Below are positions 28,375 through 38,791 of a stretch of DNA of 64,000 nucleotides, one piece after another. The stretch lies in contig JAIUMU010000005.1 of assembly GCA_022565355.1 (NCBI GenBank), positions 62,001 to 126,000 of the forward strand. The letters are read 5' to 3'. This stretch comes from Idiomarina sp. (GTDB lineage Bacteria > Pseudomonadota > Gammaproteobacteria > Enterobacterales > Alteromonadaceae). Below the pieces are notes generated by a model that saw only the letters and a list, made by a program, of their open reading frames with translations, did no database searches and had not been told where the DNA came from. The translations under genes were made by a program, and so were the position numbers. Every line of letters begins with the position of its first letter. Position 1 is the stretch's first letter.

Positions 28375-28875
28375 TCAAGCTTTTTTCTCTTGTTGAGCTA
28401 GTTGAATTACAGCATTACCCAACTGAACAAGAGTTTGAAAGCTTGGGCTAGTATCAGGCTTTAGCGAACGGTATGCGCTAGTTCTACTTTTTATTCCAGC
28501 TTTAGCGATTACATTGCTATGACCAAACTGCTCTACATAAGCTCGAATCGCAGCCTGCAAAATATCGGGCCTGCCCTCCTGCATTGAATCCCAAGCCGCC
28601 TGCTTAATGATCGTCTCCATACTCGTGTCATTTAGGCTTTCAACTTTATATAGATCACCTTTAATGACAACACATCGCAGTTCTTTAGCTGAGAGCTCAA
28701 TATTATCCCATTTTAAAGAGCCATTTTTAGTAAGCGAAAAATGCTGTATATCTCCGATGCTTTTATAAACCGCTTCAGAAAGATAAGTTTTCAGATTCAC
28801 GTGCCCACTATAGCCATCATCGAACACCAAATAAAATAAACAGGCTCCAGCATAATCAACATCAACAATTTTCAT
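28375..28875 (-). CDS. DUF2442 N-terminus fused to an addiction-module-antidote-like HTH
   Basis: FYLVFDDGYSGHVNLKTYL...LKWDNIELSAKELR (DUF2442-like) then NVIAKAGIKSRTSAYRSLKPDTSPSFQTLVQLGNAV. Confidence 0.7.
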   Translation of the reverse strand: MKIVDVDYAGACLFYLVFDDGYSGHVNLKTYLSEAVYKSIGDIQHFSLTKNGSLKWDNIELSAKELRCVVIKGDLYKVESLNDTSMETIIKQAAWDSMQEGRPDILQAAIRAYVEQFGHSNVIAKAGIKSRTSAYRSLKPDTSPSFQTLVQLGNAVIQLAQQEKKA

Positions 28876-29186
28876 AAGATATTCTCTTTCAATTTACCTA
28901 GGTTAACTCCAATAAATGAGAGCCCAAGAAACGCATCAATTTCCGGCATCCATACCTCAACCTAACTATAGCACTGTATCTCATAAGAGACACGGTTCTT
29001 AAAGAATATTTTAATATTCCAGTACTGATCCAATAAAATCGCAATGCAGCTGCGACATAACCTATTAAAAGTGAGTACCTTAGTCGCAAATGATCTTTTG
29101 GCTTGAATAGCGATTTTAAACCAAAAGCTGAATTTCCCGCCCGTTTGCGTTATAAAGCCTTAACTACCAAAAATAAGGGTAACTAA

Positions 29187-30584
29187 ATGAACAAGAGCCG
29201 CTTTTTCTTTGCCATGGTGCTCGGCACCAGTATCTTCAGCGCAACTGCGTGTGCTGCCACAAATTCCGCTGGAAACCTCAGCGATTACACACCTACCCAA
29301 GGGCGAGTTATTAGCTCGGCCGATGAGTTTGCCGTGCTGCAGCACCGCGATCGTATTGCCCCAGAAAACGCGATGCTTGATGAGCGATTAGAAACGTTAT
29401 TGCCCGGCCTTATGGCAGATGCCGATATCGATATGTGGTTGGTGATCAACCGCGAGTACGCGGAAGACCCTGTATATTTTACCTTAGTACCGCAACCCAC
29501 TTTTGCCGCCCGGCGCACCACCATGTTGGTGTTTAATAAATTGGAAGATGGCAGTGTTGAGCGCTTGTCAGTGAACACTTACCCACTCGGTGGGCCCTAC
29601 GAATCGGCATGGTCTGGTGGTGATCTTGATGAGCAGTGGGCAGCATTAGCTGATTTAATCGTACAGAAAAATCCCGAGCGCATTGGTATTAATGTTTCCA
29701 AGCATTGGCCAGAGGCCGATGGCCTTACCCAAGGGATGCATCAACGCTTAACCGAAGTATTGCCGAGCGCGATGCAGAATCGGTTGGTGCCAGCTGAAGA
29801 TCTTGTGGTGCGTTGGTTAGAAACCCGCACCCAAGCTGAACTCGATGTATTTGCGCATGCAGTGGGCTTAGCCCGCGGCGTAATTGCCGAAACATTTAGT
29901 GCGCGGGTAATAACCCCAGGCGCCACCACCACCACTGATTTAGAATGGTATATGCGCCAGCGCTTTGAAGATTTAGGCTTACCGATTTGGTTTATGCCCT
30001 ATGTAACCTTCCAACGTGAAGGTGGCGAATGCGCCCCTGAAACACCATTTTGCAGCAGCAGCTCTGGCGTTATTCAGCGTGGCGATGTGTTGCACACCGA
30101 TGTGGGCATCTGCTACTTAAAAATGTGTACCGATACCCAAGAAATGGCCTATGTGCTGAAAAACCATGAAGAAGATGTACCGCAAGGCCTGAAAGATGCC
30201 TTGTTAACTGGCAACCGTTGGCAAGATATTCTTACCGATAACTTTGTTACTGGCCGCACCGGCAATGAAATTCTGGCCGCTACCCAAGCTGAAGCTGAGC
30301 GCCAAGGCATTGTGAGTAGCACCTATACACACCCTATCGGCTTTTATGGCCATGCCCCGGGCCCTACGATTGGTATGTGGGATAACCAAGGCGAAACCGC
30401 GGTAAACGGTGATTGGCCGTTATATCCGAACACGGCATACGCCATTGAGGGCAATATTAAGCAAACGGTGCCTGAGTGGGGCGGCCAAACCATTCAAATT
30501 ATGCTCGAGCAAAGTGCGTATTTTGATGGCGAGCGGGTAATTTATTTTGCCGGCCGAAAAACTCAGTGGCATTTAGTGCGTTAA
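29187..30584 (+). CDS. Secreted M24-family metallopeptidase (Xaa-Pro aminopeptidase-like)
   Basis: Signal peptide; creatinase-like N domain; GDVLHTDVGICYLKMCTDTQEMAYVL, HPIGFYGHAPGPTIG, YAIEGNIKQTVPEW. Confidence 0.82.
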   Translation: MNKSRFFFAMVLGTSIFSATACAATNSAGNLSDYTPTQGRVISSADEFAVLQHRDRIAPENAMLDERLETLLPGLMADADIDMWLVINREYAEDPVYFTLVPQPTFAARRTTMLVFNKLEDGSVERLSVNTYPLGGPYESAWSGGDLDEQWAALADLIVQKNPERIGINVSKHWPEADGLTQGMHQRLTEVLPSAMQNRLVPAEDLVVRWLETRTQAELDVFAHAVGLARGVIAETFSARVITPGATTTTDLEWYMRQRFEDLGLPIWFMPYVTFQREGGECAPETPFCSSSSGVIQRGDVLHTDVGICYLKMCTDTQEMAYVLKNHEEDVPQGLKDALLTGNRWQDILTDNFVTGRTGNEILAATQAEAERQGIVSSTYTHPIGFYGHAPGPTIGMWDNQGETAVNGDWPLYPNTAYAIEGNIKQTVPEWGGQTIQIMLEQSAYFDGERVIYFAGRKTQWHLVR

Positions 30585-30632
30585 CTCGTGCTCATTAGCG
30601 TGTTCTCAAATTTGCGAATATAGAAGGTTGCT

Positions 30633-31988
30633 ATGCGTTACTTAATCTACAAGTTTGCTGCTACCGCGTTAACTGGCTTAGCACTAGTTGCGTGTTCACC
30701 TGCTTCCGAGCAAAGCCAACAGCAAGCACAACAAGGCCCAGCCGATGCGGCGCAAGCGCAATTGCGCACGTTGTATGTGGCAGCCGAATACGATGAAGAT
30801 ACATTTCGGCTGCATTATCGCATTGCCGTAGAAACACCGAGTTGGTATCACCAATACTGGCGCTTTCACAATGGCGAATGGGTACGCATGGGCTCTGGTG
30901 CCGATGGCCCAGATGAACACGGTTTATATGAAGATCGCATTAGCATGATGCTTGATGATGGTTCGGTAGAAGGGTTCCGGCGCTACGGTGGTTGGATGCT
31001 TATTAATCCTGGCATGCGCAGCCTTGATTCAGCCGCCAGCGCCGAAGAAGTTCGCGCTCACCCTATTTTAGGGGAGCAGATGGGCCGTTCTGATGTGCGT
31101 AAATTTATCCCGCAATCGCGCACCACTAATCGCTATACCAACCCCGCATCATGGCAAGATGTAAAACCGCTGGAAGAGATTGCGGCCATGCAAGAGCGTG
31201 GGGAATTTCTTGATTTGTGGCAGTGGCGGGCCCACCGCTCGAACCCTATCGGCTACGCCGATAATACCTATGTATTGCACTACCGGCTAAGTTCCGAAGG
31301 GCGCGGGATGTATACCGATAACCAAGCCGATGAACTACAGCAACCGGCCTTTATGTTTGATGAAGAAAAAACCGGCCTTACCGCGCTTTCTTGGGATGCC
31401 TTAGTAAACCGCGAGTACAGCCAAGATGATTGGTATTATTTAGATGAAGAGAATGCTGTGCCCTTTGCTGCCGAGCACAAATGGCAAGAAGGCGATGTGC
31501 TGCCATTTCGCTTACTACGCGAGCCGAATGGCGCGCGCGGCGCAATTCGCGCCAACGGTAGCCATGCTGATGGTTATTGGCGCGTAACTTTAGAACGCAG
31601 CCTTGCCAGCCCTAACCCGCTGGATAGCAAAGCACTAGAGCCGGGCGAAATTTACCATGTAGCCTTTGCTGTGCATCAAGGTGGCGTGGGCGCTCGCCAT
31701 CATGATGTGTCGTTACCGCATTCGTTAGGCCTTGGGGTAGATGCTGATATTGTTGCACATTACAGTGAACAACCTATGCAAGAAAATGAGCTGCAATGGC
31801 ATGCAGTGCATATCATTAACCCTGGGCAAGTAGATTGGCATTGGCTTACTAGCCAGCACCCGGGCGCTGGCCTGATTCGCGGCAATGTAGAGCTAGGAGT
31901 GCAGCAGCATCACGAATATTTGCCGCTGTTTCAGCGCTATATTGAACGGCATACCCAGCAACGGGAAGCGCGTAAACAGAAACAGTAA
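30633..31988 (+). CDS. Lipoprotein with ethylbenzene-dehydrogenase-related heme-binding domain
   Basis: Lipobox LALVACS; paired beta-sandwich pattern ending YHVAFAVHQGGVGARHHDVSLPHSLGL. Confidence 0.65.
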   Translation: MRYLIYKFAATALTGLALVACSPASEQSQQQAQQGPADAAQAQLRTLYVAAEYDEDTFRLHYRIAVETPSWYHQYWRFHNGEWVRMGSGADGPDEHGLYEDRISMMLDDGSVEGFRRYGGWMLINPGMRSLDSAASAEEVRAHPILGEQMGRSDVRKFIPQSRTTNRYTNPASWQDVKPLEEIAAMQERGEFLDLWQWRAHRSNPIGYADNTYVLHYRLSSEGRGMYTDNQADELQQPAFMFDEEKTGLTALSWDALVNREYSQDDWYYLDEENAVPFAAEHKWQEGDVLPFRLLREPNGARGAIRANGSHADGYWRVTLERSLASPNPLDSKALEPGEIYHVAFAVHQGGVGARHHDVSLPHSLGLGVDADIVAHYSEQPMQENELQWHAVHIINPGQVDWHWLTSQHPGAGLIRGNVELGVQQHHEYLPLFQRYIERHTQQREARKQKQ

Positions 31989-32052
31989 TACCTAAATATT
32001 AGCCTGTATTCGCCACTCATTGCGCATCGGCAGTAGCACTACTGCAATAACG

Positions 32053-32958
32053 TTACGCTTCATTAATTTGTTCGTAACGAGTGGCCAAGTAATCAATGAG
32101 CGCCCGCACAGAGGGCAACATGCCTCTACGTGATGGAAATACTAAATGAATCACCTCTGTGCGCGGGCGCCAGCCATCCAGCAATGATACTAATTCACCG
32201 CTAGCCAATTCATCCAGTAACATCAACGCAGGCAGTTGCACAACACCTACTCCTTTTAGAGCTGCCTGTTTCAGCGCCAGCATATCGGTAGTGGTGTAGC
32301 GCGGTGTAAACACTACTTTAAGCTCTTCCTCACGCGCGTTGTGCAAAACCCACATATGCGATTCATTCGGGTTGTTTCGAGCCAGCGCTGGATATTTGGT
32401 GAGCTCTTGTGGCGAACTTGGCATTCCATGTTGCGCCAGCAAACTTGGTGCTGCCACCAAACATTGCTCACGGCTAGAAAGCACTTTTAGCACCAAATCG
32501 CTATCATCAAGGGGAAATGGGCGCACACGCAACGCCAGATCAAATCCTTCTCCCAACACATCTACCCGCCTATTGGTGGCATCAAGATGCACCGAAACCT
32601 GCGGATACATTTGCATAAAATCGGCCAGTATCTCACCCACATGAAAGTTGAGTAAGCCAATTGGGCATGAAAGCTTGATGGTGCCGCAAGGTTCGGATTG
32701 AAACAGCGCCACAGTTTCCACGGCCGTTTCTGCTTCGATAAGCATTGCCCGGCAATGTTCGTAAAATCGCTCGCCCACATCGGTAATGGCGAACGCGCGT
32801 GAAGAGCGAATTAACAAACTCATACCAAGCTCGTCTTCGAGCTTGCGAACCCGGCGGCTCAGTTTCGATTTCGGTACATTCAGAGCGCGCCCCGCCGCAG
32901 CAAAACCGCGATGCTCAACCACTTTCGCGAAGTAAAACAAATCATTCAGATCATACAT
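32053..32958 (-). CDS. LysR-family transcriptional regulator
   Basis: MYDLNDLFYFAKVVEHRGFAAAGRALNVPKSKLSRRVRKLEDELG. Confidence 0.93.
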   Translation of the reverse strand: MYDLNDLFYFAKVVEHRGFAAAGRALNVPKSKLSRRVRKLEDELGMSLLIRSSRAFAITDVGERFYEHCRAMLIEAETAVETVALFQSEPCGTIKLSCPIGLLNFHVGEILADFMQMYPQVSVHLDATNRRVDVLGEGFDLALRVRPFPLDDSDLVLKVLSSREQCLVAAPSLLAQHGMPSSPQELTKYPALARNNPNESHMWVLHNAREEELKVVFTPRYTTTDMLALKQAALKGVGVVQLPALMLLDELASGELVSLLDGWRPRTEVIHLVFPSRRGMLPSVRALIDYLATRYEQINEA

Positions 32959-33087
32959 ACGGCATTACTCCCGCTCACTTAAAGGCCCACGTCGTTCCAT
33001 TATAAGAACGATGCGTGCTATTTAACCATCTTTTTCATCATTCGTTCTAAATATACACTCAGTTAACACTAAGTAGGAGAAATTCAT

Positions 33088-33957
33088 ATGAGAACGTTAC
33101 GCAACATCAACACTGTGCAAGAAGCCCATTGGGTTGGCAACGGCTTTCCCGTGAGCACCATGTTCTCTTATCACCGTGAGGCAGAGGCTATATCACCGTT
33201 CTTGCTGCTCGATTATGCCGGCCCGGTTGTATTTGGGCCTGCGCAAATACCCCGCGGTGTAGGAAAGCACCCGCATCGGGGATTTGAAACCGTAACTATT
33301 GTGTATCAGGGCGAGCTGGCTCATCGCGATAGTACCGGCGAAGGCGGCGTAATTGGTCCTGGCGAAGTGCAGTGGATGACAGCAGGCTCCGGTATTTTGC
33401 ATGAAGATTTTCACAGTAATGATTTTGCATCTGCTGGCGGAACGCTAGAAATGGTGCAGTTATGGGTGAACCTTCCGGCCGAGCACAAAATGATGGCTCC
33501 CGGTTATCAAAGCATCACCGCTGGGCAGATTCCAGAAGCTACATTTCCGGAGTTGAAATCATCGTATCGAGTAATAGCTGGTGAATACAACGGCCTAAAC
33601 GGCCCCGCTAAAACGATAACCCCAATGTTGGTGATGGATACCGCTTTAGAGCCTGGCGAGCGGGTTGCACTGCAAGTGAATAAGAACTGGAACCTCATGG
33701 TTACCGTGCTTACTGGCACTGTACAAATTAATGAGAAGTATTTAGGCCGTAGCGCCACCATAGCCACGTTTAATAACGATAGTGATTTTATCGTGCTAGA
33801 AGCCAATAACTCCTCCCGAGTGCTGATTACTGCGGGAGAGCCTATTGCAGAACCTGTGGTTGGCCATGGGCCTTTTGTAATGAACACGCAAGAGCAGATT
33901 GCTGATGCTTTTCGTGATCTTGAATCAGGTAGGTTTGGCGAGCTACTTGATCAATAA
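33088..33957 (+). CDS. Pirin family protein
   Basis: [61 protein letters not shown]-like. Confidence 0.94.
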   Translation: [289 protein letters not shown]

Positions 33958-33996
33958 CTAGTTACCGCGTTGCGCCAACGCAGAGAGGAATAAACA

Positions 33997-34617
33997 ATGA
34001 ATGATTATCCAAGGTTAGACAAAAACAATGCGGCAGTATTGCTGGTAGATCATCAAACAGGGTTGTTATCGCTCGTGCGGGATATTCAGCCGGATACGTT
34101 TAAAAATAACGTATTAGCTTTAGCTGATCTGGCCAAGTATTTTAACTTGCCAACCATTTTAACCACGAGCTTCGAAGATGGCCCGAATGGTCCATTGGTG
34201 CCTGAGCTAAAGGAAACTTTCCCAGATGCGCCATACATTGCGCGCCCAGGCCAAATTAACGCCTGGGATAACGAAGATTTCGTGAACGCCGTGAAAGCAA
34301 CCGGAAAGAAACAACTGATCATTGCTGGTGTTGTTACTGAAGTTTGTGTTGCGTTTCCAACGCTATCAGCACTAGCTGAAGAGTTTGAAGTATTTGTAGT
34401 AACCGACGCTTCCGGCACCTTCAATGAAATGACCCGCGATGCTGCTTTAGATCGGATGTCGAAAGCCGGTGCCCAGCTCATGACATGGTTTGGCGTTGCG
34501 TGTGAATTGCATCGTGATTGGCGGAACGATATTGAAGGATTAGGAACACTGTTCTCTAACCATATCCCAGATTATCGTAACCTCATGAACAGCTACGCAA
34601 CACTTACTAGCAAATAA
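33997..34617 (+). CDS. Isochorismatase-family hydrolase (YcaC-like)
   Basis: NAAVLLVDHQTGLLSLVRDI ... KKQLIIAGVVTEVCVAFPTLSALAEEFEVFVVTDASGTF. Confidence 0.93.
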   Translation: MNDYPRLDKNNAAVLLVDHQTGLLSLVRDIQPDTFKNNVLALADLAKYFNLPTILTTSFEDGPNGPLVPELKETFPDAPYIARPGQINAWDNEDFVNAVKATGKKQLIIAGVVTEVCVAFPTLSALAEEFEVFVVTDASGTFNEMTRDAALDRMSKAGAQLMTWFGVACELHRDWRNDIEGLGTLFSNHIPDYRNLMNSYATLTSK

Positions 34618-34635
34618 GTAACGCCGTTAATAACT

Positions 34636-34668
34636 AAAAAGGTGACCTAAATAGGTCACCTTTTTTTT
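34636..34668 (+). terminator. Rho-independent terminator after the isochorismatase gene
   Basis: AAAAAGGTGACCTA-AA-TAGGTCACCTTTTT plus T-tract. Confidence 0.85.
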
Positions 34669-34704
34669 GCGAATGCACATCCAAGCTTAGCGAGAAAAAT
34701 AAGC

Positions 34705-34893
34705 CTATGGCGCTTTACAGGTATTGATGCCAAGCACCCGATACAAACCACAGAAACGGAACACGCCGGTAGCAATCAATGCAACGCCGAGAATCCACCA
34801 GAAGTTACCGGCGGTAATGCTCCATACCGCAATCGCTAAGCCTATTAAAATTCGAATGATACGATCTACATTGCCTACGTTTGTCATGATCAA
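34705..34893 (-). CDS. DUF2892 (YgaP-like) small inner-membrane protein
   Basis: MIMTNVGNVDRIIRILIGLAIAVWSITAGNFWWILGVALIATGVFRFCGLYRVLGINTC. Confidence 0.9.
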   Translation of the reverse strand: MIMTNVGNVDRIIRILIGLAIAVWSITAGNFWWILGVALIATGVFRFCGLYRVLGINTCKAP

Positions 34894-34986
34894 CCCTCTT
34901 GGCTATTTAATGTTACCGCCTACTAATATAGCTCATTTCTGGTGTATATGTAGGGCAAGCCAAAGAAAGGCGGTACACGTCTCGAT

Positions 34987-35976
34987 TTAAGTAGAATCAC
35001 GCACAATCAGTTGCGGAATAAACAGCGCCTGCAAATCTTCTATTGGCCGTTGGTACACGCGCTTTAGCACCCAACGGGCAGCCATTTGGCCGATTTCAGC
35101 CACGGGGTAATCGATAGTGGTGAGTTTGGGGTGGGTGTAATGCGAAAAGTTGATGTTATCGAAGCCAATAACGGCAACTTGCTCAGGAATATCGAGGCCA
35201 GCTTCATGCACGGCGGTAATGGCACCCGATGCCATTTCATCATTGGCGCATACTAACGCGGTAAAAGTGTGCCCTTGCTCACGTAGGTGATTAAAGCCAT
35301 TTACACCGCCCGTTTCTTGGAAATCGCCTTCGTAAAACAAAGCTTTGTTCTCGCCAATGCCAAACTTTGCCAGCGCTTTTTGGTGGCCGTTATAGCGCTC
35401 TTGTGCATCGTGCTTCCATAATGGCCCAGAAATATAAGCAATATCACGATGCCCCTGCTGCAACATATACTCGGTGGCTAAGTAGCCACCTTGTTCGTTA
35501 TCAAGGGTAATACACCGCTCTTCTATACCGGCTACCATGCGGTTAATTAACACAAAGGGTAAGCCGCTTTCGGCAAGTTCCACTAAATATGCATCGTCTA
35601 CTGCTTCTACGTGCAAAATTAGTGCATCACAGTTTCGGCTGCGCAAAAATTCGATACTATCGCGCTCAAGATCGGCGTTACTGTGGCCAGCGGCAATAAT
35701 TACGTGTTTACCTGCGGCACGAAATTCATTTTCAATGCGGCTCAACAGCTCGCCATAAAATGGGCCGCCAAGCTCTGAAACCACAATACCAATACTGTTC
35801 GAACGATTACTCGCCAAAGATTGTGCTACCGAATTTGGCCGATAACCCAGCTCTTGCATGGCCGCTTCAACTTTTAACCGGGTGGCTTCACGAACCGGTA
35901 CGGTGTTGTTGATTACCCGCGAAACAGTAGCAAGGGATACTCCCGCTAATTCAGAAACTTGATAAATTGTTGCCAT
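34987..35976 (-). CDS. LacI-family transcriptional regulator
   Basis: ATIYQVSELAGVSLATVSRVINNTVPVREATRLKVEAAMQELGYRPN. Confidence 0.95.
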   Translation of the reverse strand: MATIYQVSELAGVSLATVSRVINNTVPVREATRLKVEAAMQELGYRPNSVAQSLASNRSNSIGIVVSELGGPFYGELLSRIENEFRAAGKHVIIAAGHSNADLERDSIEFLRSRNCDALILHVEAVDDAYLVELAESGLPFVLINRMVAGIEERCITLDNEQGGYLATEYMLQQGHRDIAYISGPLWKHDAQERYNGHQKALAKFGIGENKALFYEGDFQETGGVNGFNHLREQGHTFTALVCANDEMASGAITAVHEAGLDIPEQVAVIGFDNINFSHYTHPKLTTIDYPVAEIGQMAARWVLKRVYQRPIEDLQALFIPQLIVRDST

Positions 35977-36005
35977 AGTATTTTGGGTCTCGTGTACAGC
36001 CGCTA

Positions 36006-37334
36006 TTATCGTGATTGTTGCGAAAGCTCGTTGGCAATTTCTTCCACACGAGCGTTATTTAGAGTGTACCCGCGCATTACCCAAGCAACAAGCAGTGAGG
36101 TAATCGCTGGCAGCACGGTAAACGCAAATAAAATACCAAGCTGGCTGCTTTCGGTTTGCACTTGGTTCGCTTGGTAACCAGAAAGTGCCAACCACCAGCC
36201 AGCAATTGCACCACCAAGAGCGATACCAATTTTAATAAAGAACACTACCGATGCATACACTAAACCGGTAGCGCGCATGCCTGAATTACGTTGGCCTGAA
36301 TCTACGGTATCGGCAATTTTTGCCCACAGCATGGGTGTTGCCATTTGTAAGAAAAAGCTCCAAAAGAAATACAGTACAAAGGCGAGTACCAACTGGTTTG
36401 GGCCTACCCAAAAAGCAGCGAACGAGAATACCGCTGCAATAATTTGCAGCGCTTTATAGGCTTGTACTTTATCTACATAGCGAACCAGCGGTGCTGCTAA
36501 CGCAACGCCAAGAATATTGCCCACCATACCTAAGGAAATAAATGGTGTAATCAAATCTTCCCGCACTAGGTAATACTTCACATAAAATATCGCCAAGGTG
36601 TTTTTAATGGCGATACCACACAGTAACAACACTGCCACCACCGCTAAGGTGCGCATGGCATCATTTTTCCATACGCTGGCCAGTGCGGCTTTAAACTTTA
36701 ATTGCTGATCGGCTGGTGGGTGTACTCGCTCTTTTGTGCCCAAAAAGCACAACACGAACAACAACACACCCACGGCGCTCATTGCCGCAATGGTTAATTG
36801 ATATCCGAGCGCGCGATCGCCTTGGCCAAACCACTGCACAAGCGGCAACGTAAGCAAGGTTACGATAAGGCCGCCGAGCATACCGAACACGAACCGGTAT
36901 GATTGCACCGATACGCGCTCTTTTGGATCTTTGGTAATGGCACCGCCAAGTGCGGAATAAGGAATATTAATGGCGGTGTAGGCCAGCATGAGCATGGTGT
37001 AGGTGATGTATGCGTAGATTACCTTACCCGTATCGCCCAAATCGGGCGTGGTAAACGCCAAAATGCTACATACCGCAAAGGGAATCACGAGCCATATTAA
37101 ATATGGGCGAAACTGGCCAAAGCGGGTGCGGGTGTTATCCGCTAAAAAGCCCATCAACGGATCGGTAATTGCATCCAGTAACCGCACTACGAGGAACATC
37201 GTACCCACGGTTGCTGCGGAAATACCGAATATATCCGTATAAAAGAAGGCTAAAAACAACATCACGGTTTGGAAAATTAGATTACTTGCTGTGTCACCAA
37301 AGCCGTAAGCAATTTTTTCTCTACGCGATATCAT
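36006..37334 (-). CDS. GPH-family sugar:cation symporter
   Basis: KIAYGFGDTASNLIFQTV, LLDAITDPLMGFLADNTRTRFGQFRPYL. Confidence 0.92.
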   Translation of the reverse strand: MISRREKIAYGFGDTASNLIFQTVMLFLAFFYTDIFGISAATVGTMFLVVRLLDAITDPLMGFLADNTRTRFGQFRPYLIWLVIPFAVCSILAFTTPDLGDTGKVIYAYITYTMLMLAYTAINIPYSALGGAITKDPKERVSVQSYRFVFGMLGGLIVTLLTLPLVQWFGQGDRALGYQLTIAAMSAVGVLLFVLCFLGTKERVHPPADQQLKFKAALASVWKNDAMRTLAVVAVLLLCGIAIKNTLAIFYVKYYLVREDLITPFISLGMVGNILGVALAAPLVRYVDKVQAYKALQIIAAVFSFAAFWVGPNQLVLAFVLYFFWSFFLQMATPMLWAKIADTVDSGQRNSGMRATGLVYASVVFFIKIGIALGGAIAGWWLALSGYQANQVQTESSQLGILFAFTVLPAITSLLVAWVMRGYTLNNARVEEIANELSQQSR

Positions 37335-38692
37335 AATGCCTCTGCCACCTGAGTGTGAAGTTTGCGGGTTTGCCAGAATTGCCGCAGCGCTCGGCCACTA
37401 TCTTTTAGAATGCGTTGCTGGCTATCGAAATCTACGTGCACAATACCGAAGCGTTGCGTGTACCCTTCTGCCCACTCAAAATTATCTAATAAGCTCCAGG
37501 CGAAATAGCCACGAACCTCTACACCTTTTTCGATACAACGATGAACTGCCAACAAGTGACCATTATAGTAATCGATTCTGGCCTCATCATGCACTCGATT
37601 ATTCACCACTTCATCCGGAAATGCCGCCCCGTTTTCGGTAATGTAAATTGGTGGCAGCTTACCCAGCGTATGTTGTAAATCCGTAAGCACCTCGGTGAGC
37701 CCTTCTGGATATATTTCCCAACCCATTGTGGTGAGTGGCGGTTCGGTAGGCGGTACATCTGAAAACCAATCGTTCTTATCACGGAACACCGTGCGGGTGT
37801 AGTAATTTACCCCCAGAAAATCGATTGGCTGGGAAATGATTTGCATGTCCCCCGGGGCAACTTCTGGGCGCTCATGTGCAGCTAAACGCTCCAGTAAATC
37901 AGGGTAATTTCCCGTGAGTATAGGCTGTAAGTACCACAAATTGTGATAAGCATGAGCCATGGCAGCAGCATTACGATCTGCGGCACTATCACTTGCCGGA
38001 TGGCAAGGGCTGAAATTGAGTACGATGCCGTGTTCAGCGTTCGGCGCGTGTTTACGCAGCTTTGGCATCGCCAAGCCATGGGCTAATAGTAAGTTATGCG
38101 CTGCCTGCCGGCCTTTCTTGCGATCTTTAACGCCCGGCGCATGAATGCCGGCTTCATAACTTAAATACGCGCTACAGAACGGTTCATTTAGTGTGGCGTA
38201 ACTGGCTACTTTATCACCCAGCGCTTGCGCCACCACTTCGGCATATTCAGCAAACTTATGTGCTGTTTCGCGATTCAGCCAACCACCCTTATCTTCTAAA
38301 TACTGCGGGAGATCCCAATGGTACAAGGTAACGTGCGCGCTAATTCCAAGCGCGGCTAACGCATCTACCAAGTTTACATAAAAGGCCAACCCTTCTTCGT
38401 TAATACTGCCGTTAGCACGAATTACTCGGCCCCACGCTATCGAAAAACGATAGGCATCAACACCAAGGCTGGCAATTAAATCTACATCATCGCGCCAGCG
38501 CAGCACATGCTCACAGGCAACAAGGCCATCGCTGCCATCTTTAATACGGCCCTGCTGTTGGCAAAAAGTATCCCAAATGCTGGGCTCGCGTTGATCAGCT
38601 GCCCCTTCAATTTGAAAAGACGAGGTAGCAACACCGAATATGAATTCGCTGCTGAGTAATTCTGAATGTTCTGGAAGGCTTATTTTTTTCAT
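37331..38692 (-). CDS. GH1 beta-glucosidase
   Basis: FIFGVATSSFQIEGA, YATLNEPFC (acid/base), PPIYITENGAAF (nucleophile), WSLLDNFEWAEGY. Confidence 0.96.
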   Translation of the reverse strand: MKKISLPEHSELLSSEFIFGVATSSFQIEGAADQREPSIWDTFCQQQGRIKDGSDGLVACEHVLRWRDDVDLIASLGVDAYRFSIAWGRVIRANGSINEEGLAFYVNLVDALAALGISAHVTLYHWDLPQYLEDKGGWLNRETAHKFAEYAEVVAQALGDKVASYATLNEPFCSAYLSYEAGIHAPGVKDRKKGRQAAHNLLLAHGLAMPKLRKHAPNAEHGIVLNFSPCHPASDSAADRNAAAMAHAYHNLWYLQPILTGNYPDLLERLAAHERPEVAPGDMQIISQPIDFLGVNYYTRTVFRDKNDWFSDVPPTEPPLTTMGWEIYPEGLTEVLTDLQHTLGKLPPIYITENGAAFPDEVVNNRVHDEARIDYYNGHLLAVHRCIEKGVEVRGYFAWSLLDNFEWAEGYTQRFGIVHVDFDSQQRILKDSGRALRQFWQTRKLHTQVAEAL

Positions 38693-38724
38693 AAGGATTG
38701 CGAAACCGTTCAATTATGCTATAA

Positions 38725-38740
38725 ATGAAAGCGCTTTCAT
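38725..38740. promoter_or_regulatory. LacI-family operator candidate between divergent GH1 and MFS genes
   Basis: Perfect 16-bp palindrome ATGAAAGCGCTTTCAT with central CG. Confidence 0.85.
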
Positions 38741-38791
38741 CATAGGCTATAATCAAGCCAAAGGTCAAAAAATAATTATATCGAGGCAGCT

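Noticed and set aside
28898-29089. 63-aa minus ORF upstream of the DUF2442-HTH gene as a possible toxin
   Set aside because: No toxin-like motifs; a different frame (28949-28872) has the RBS and coupling
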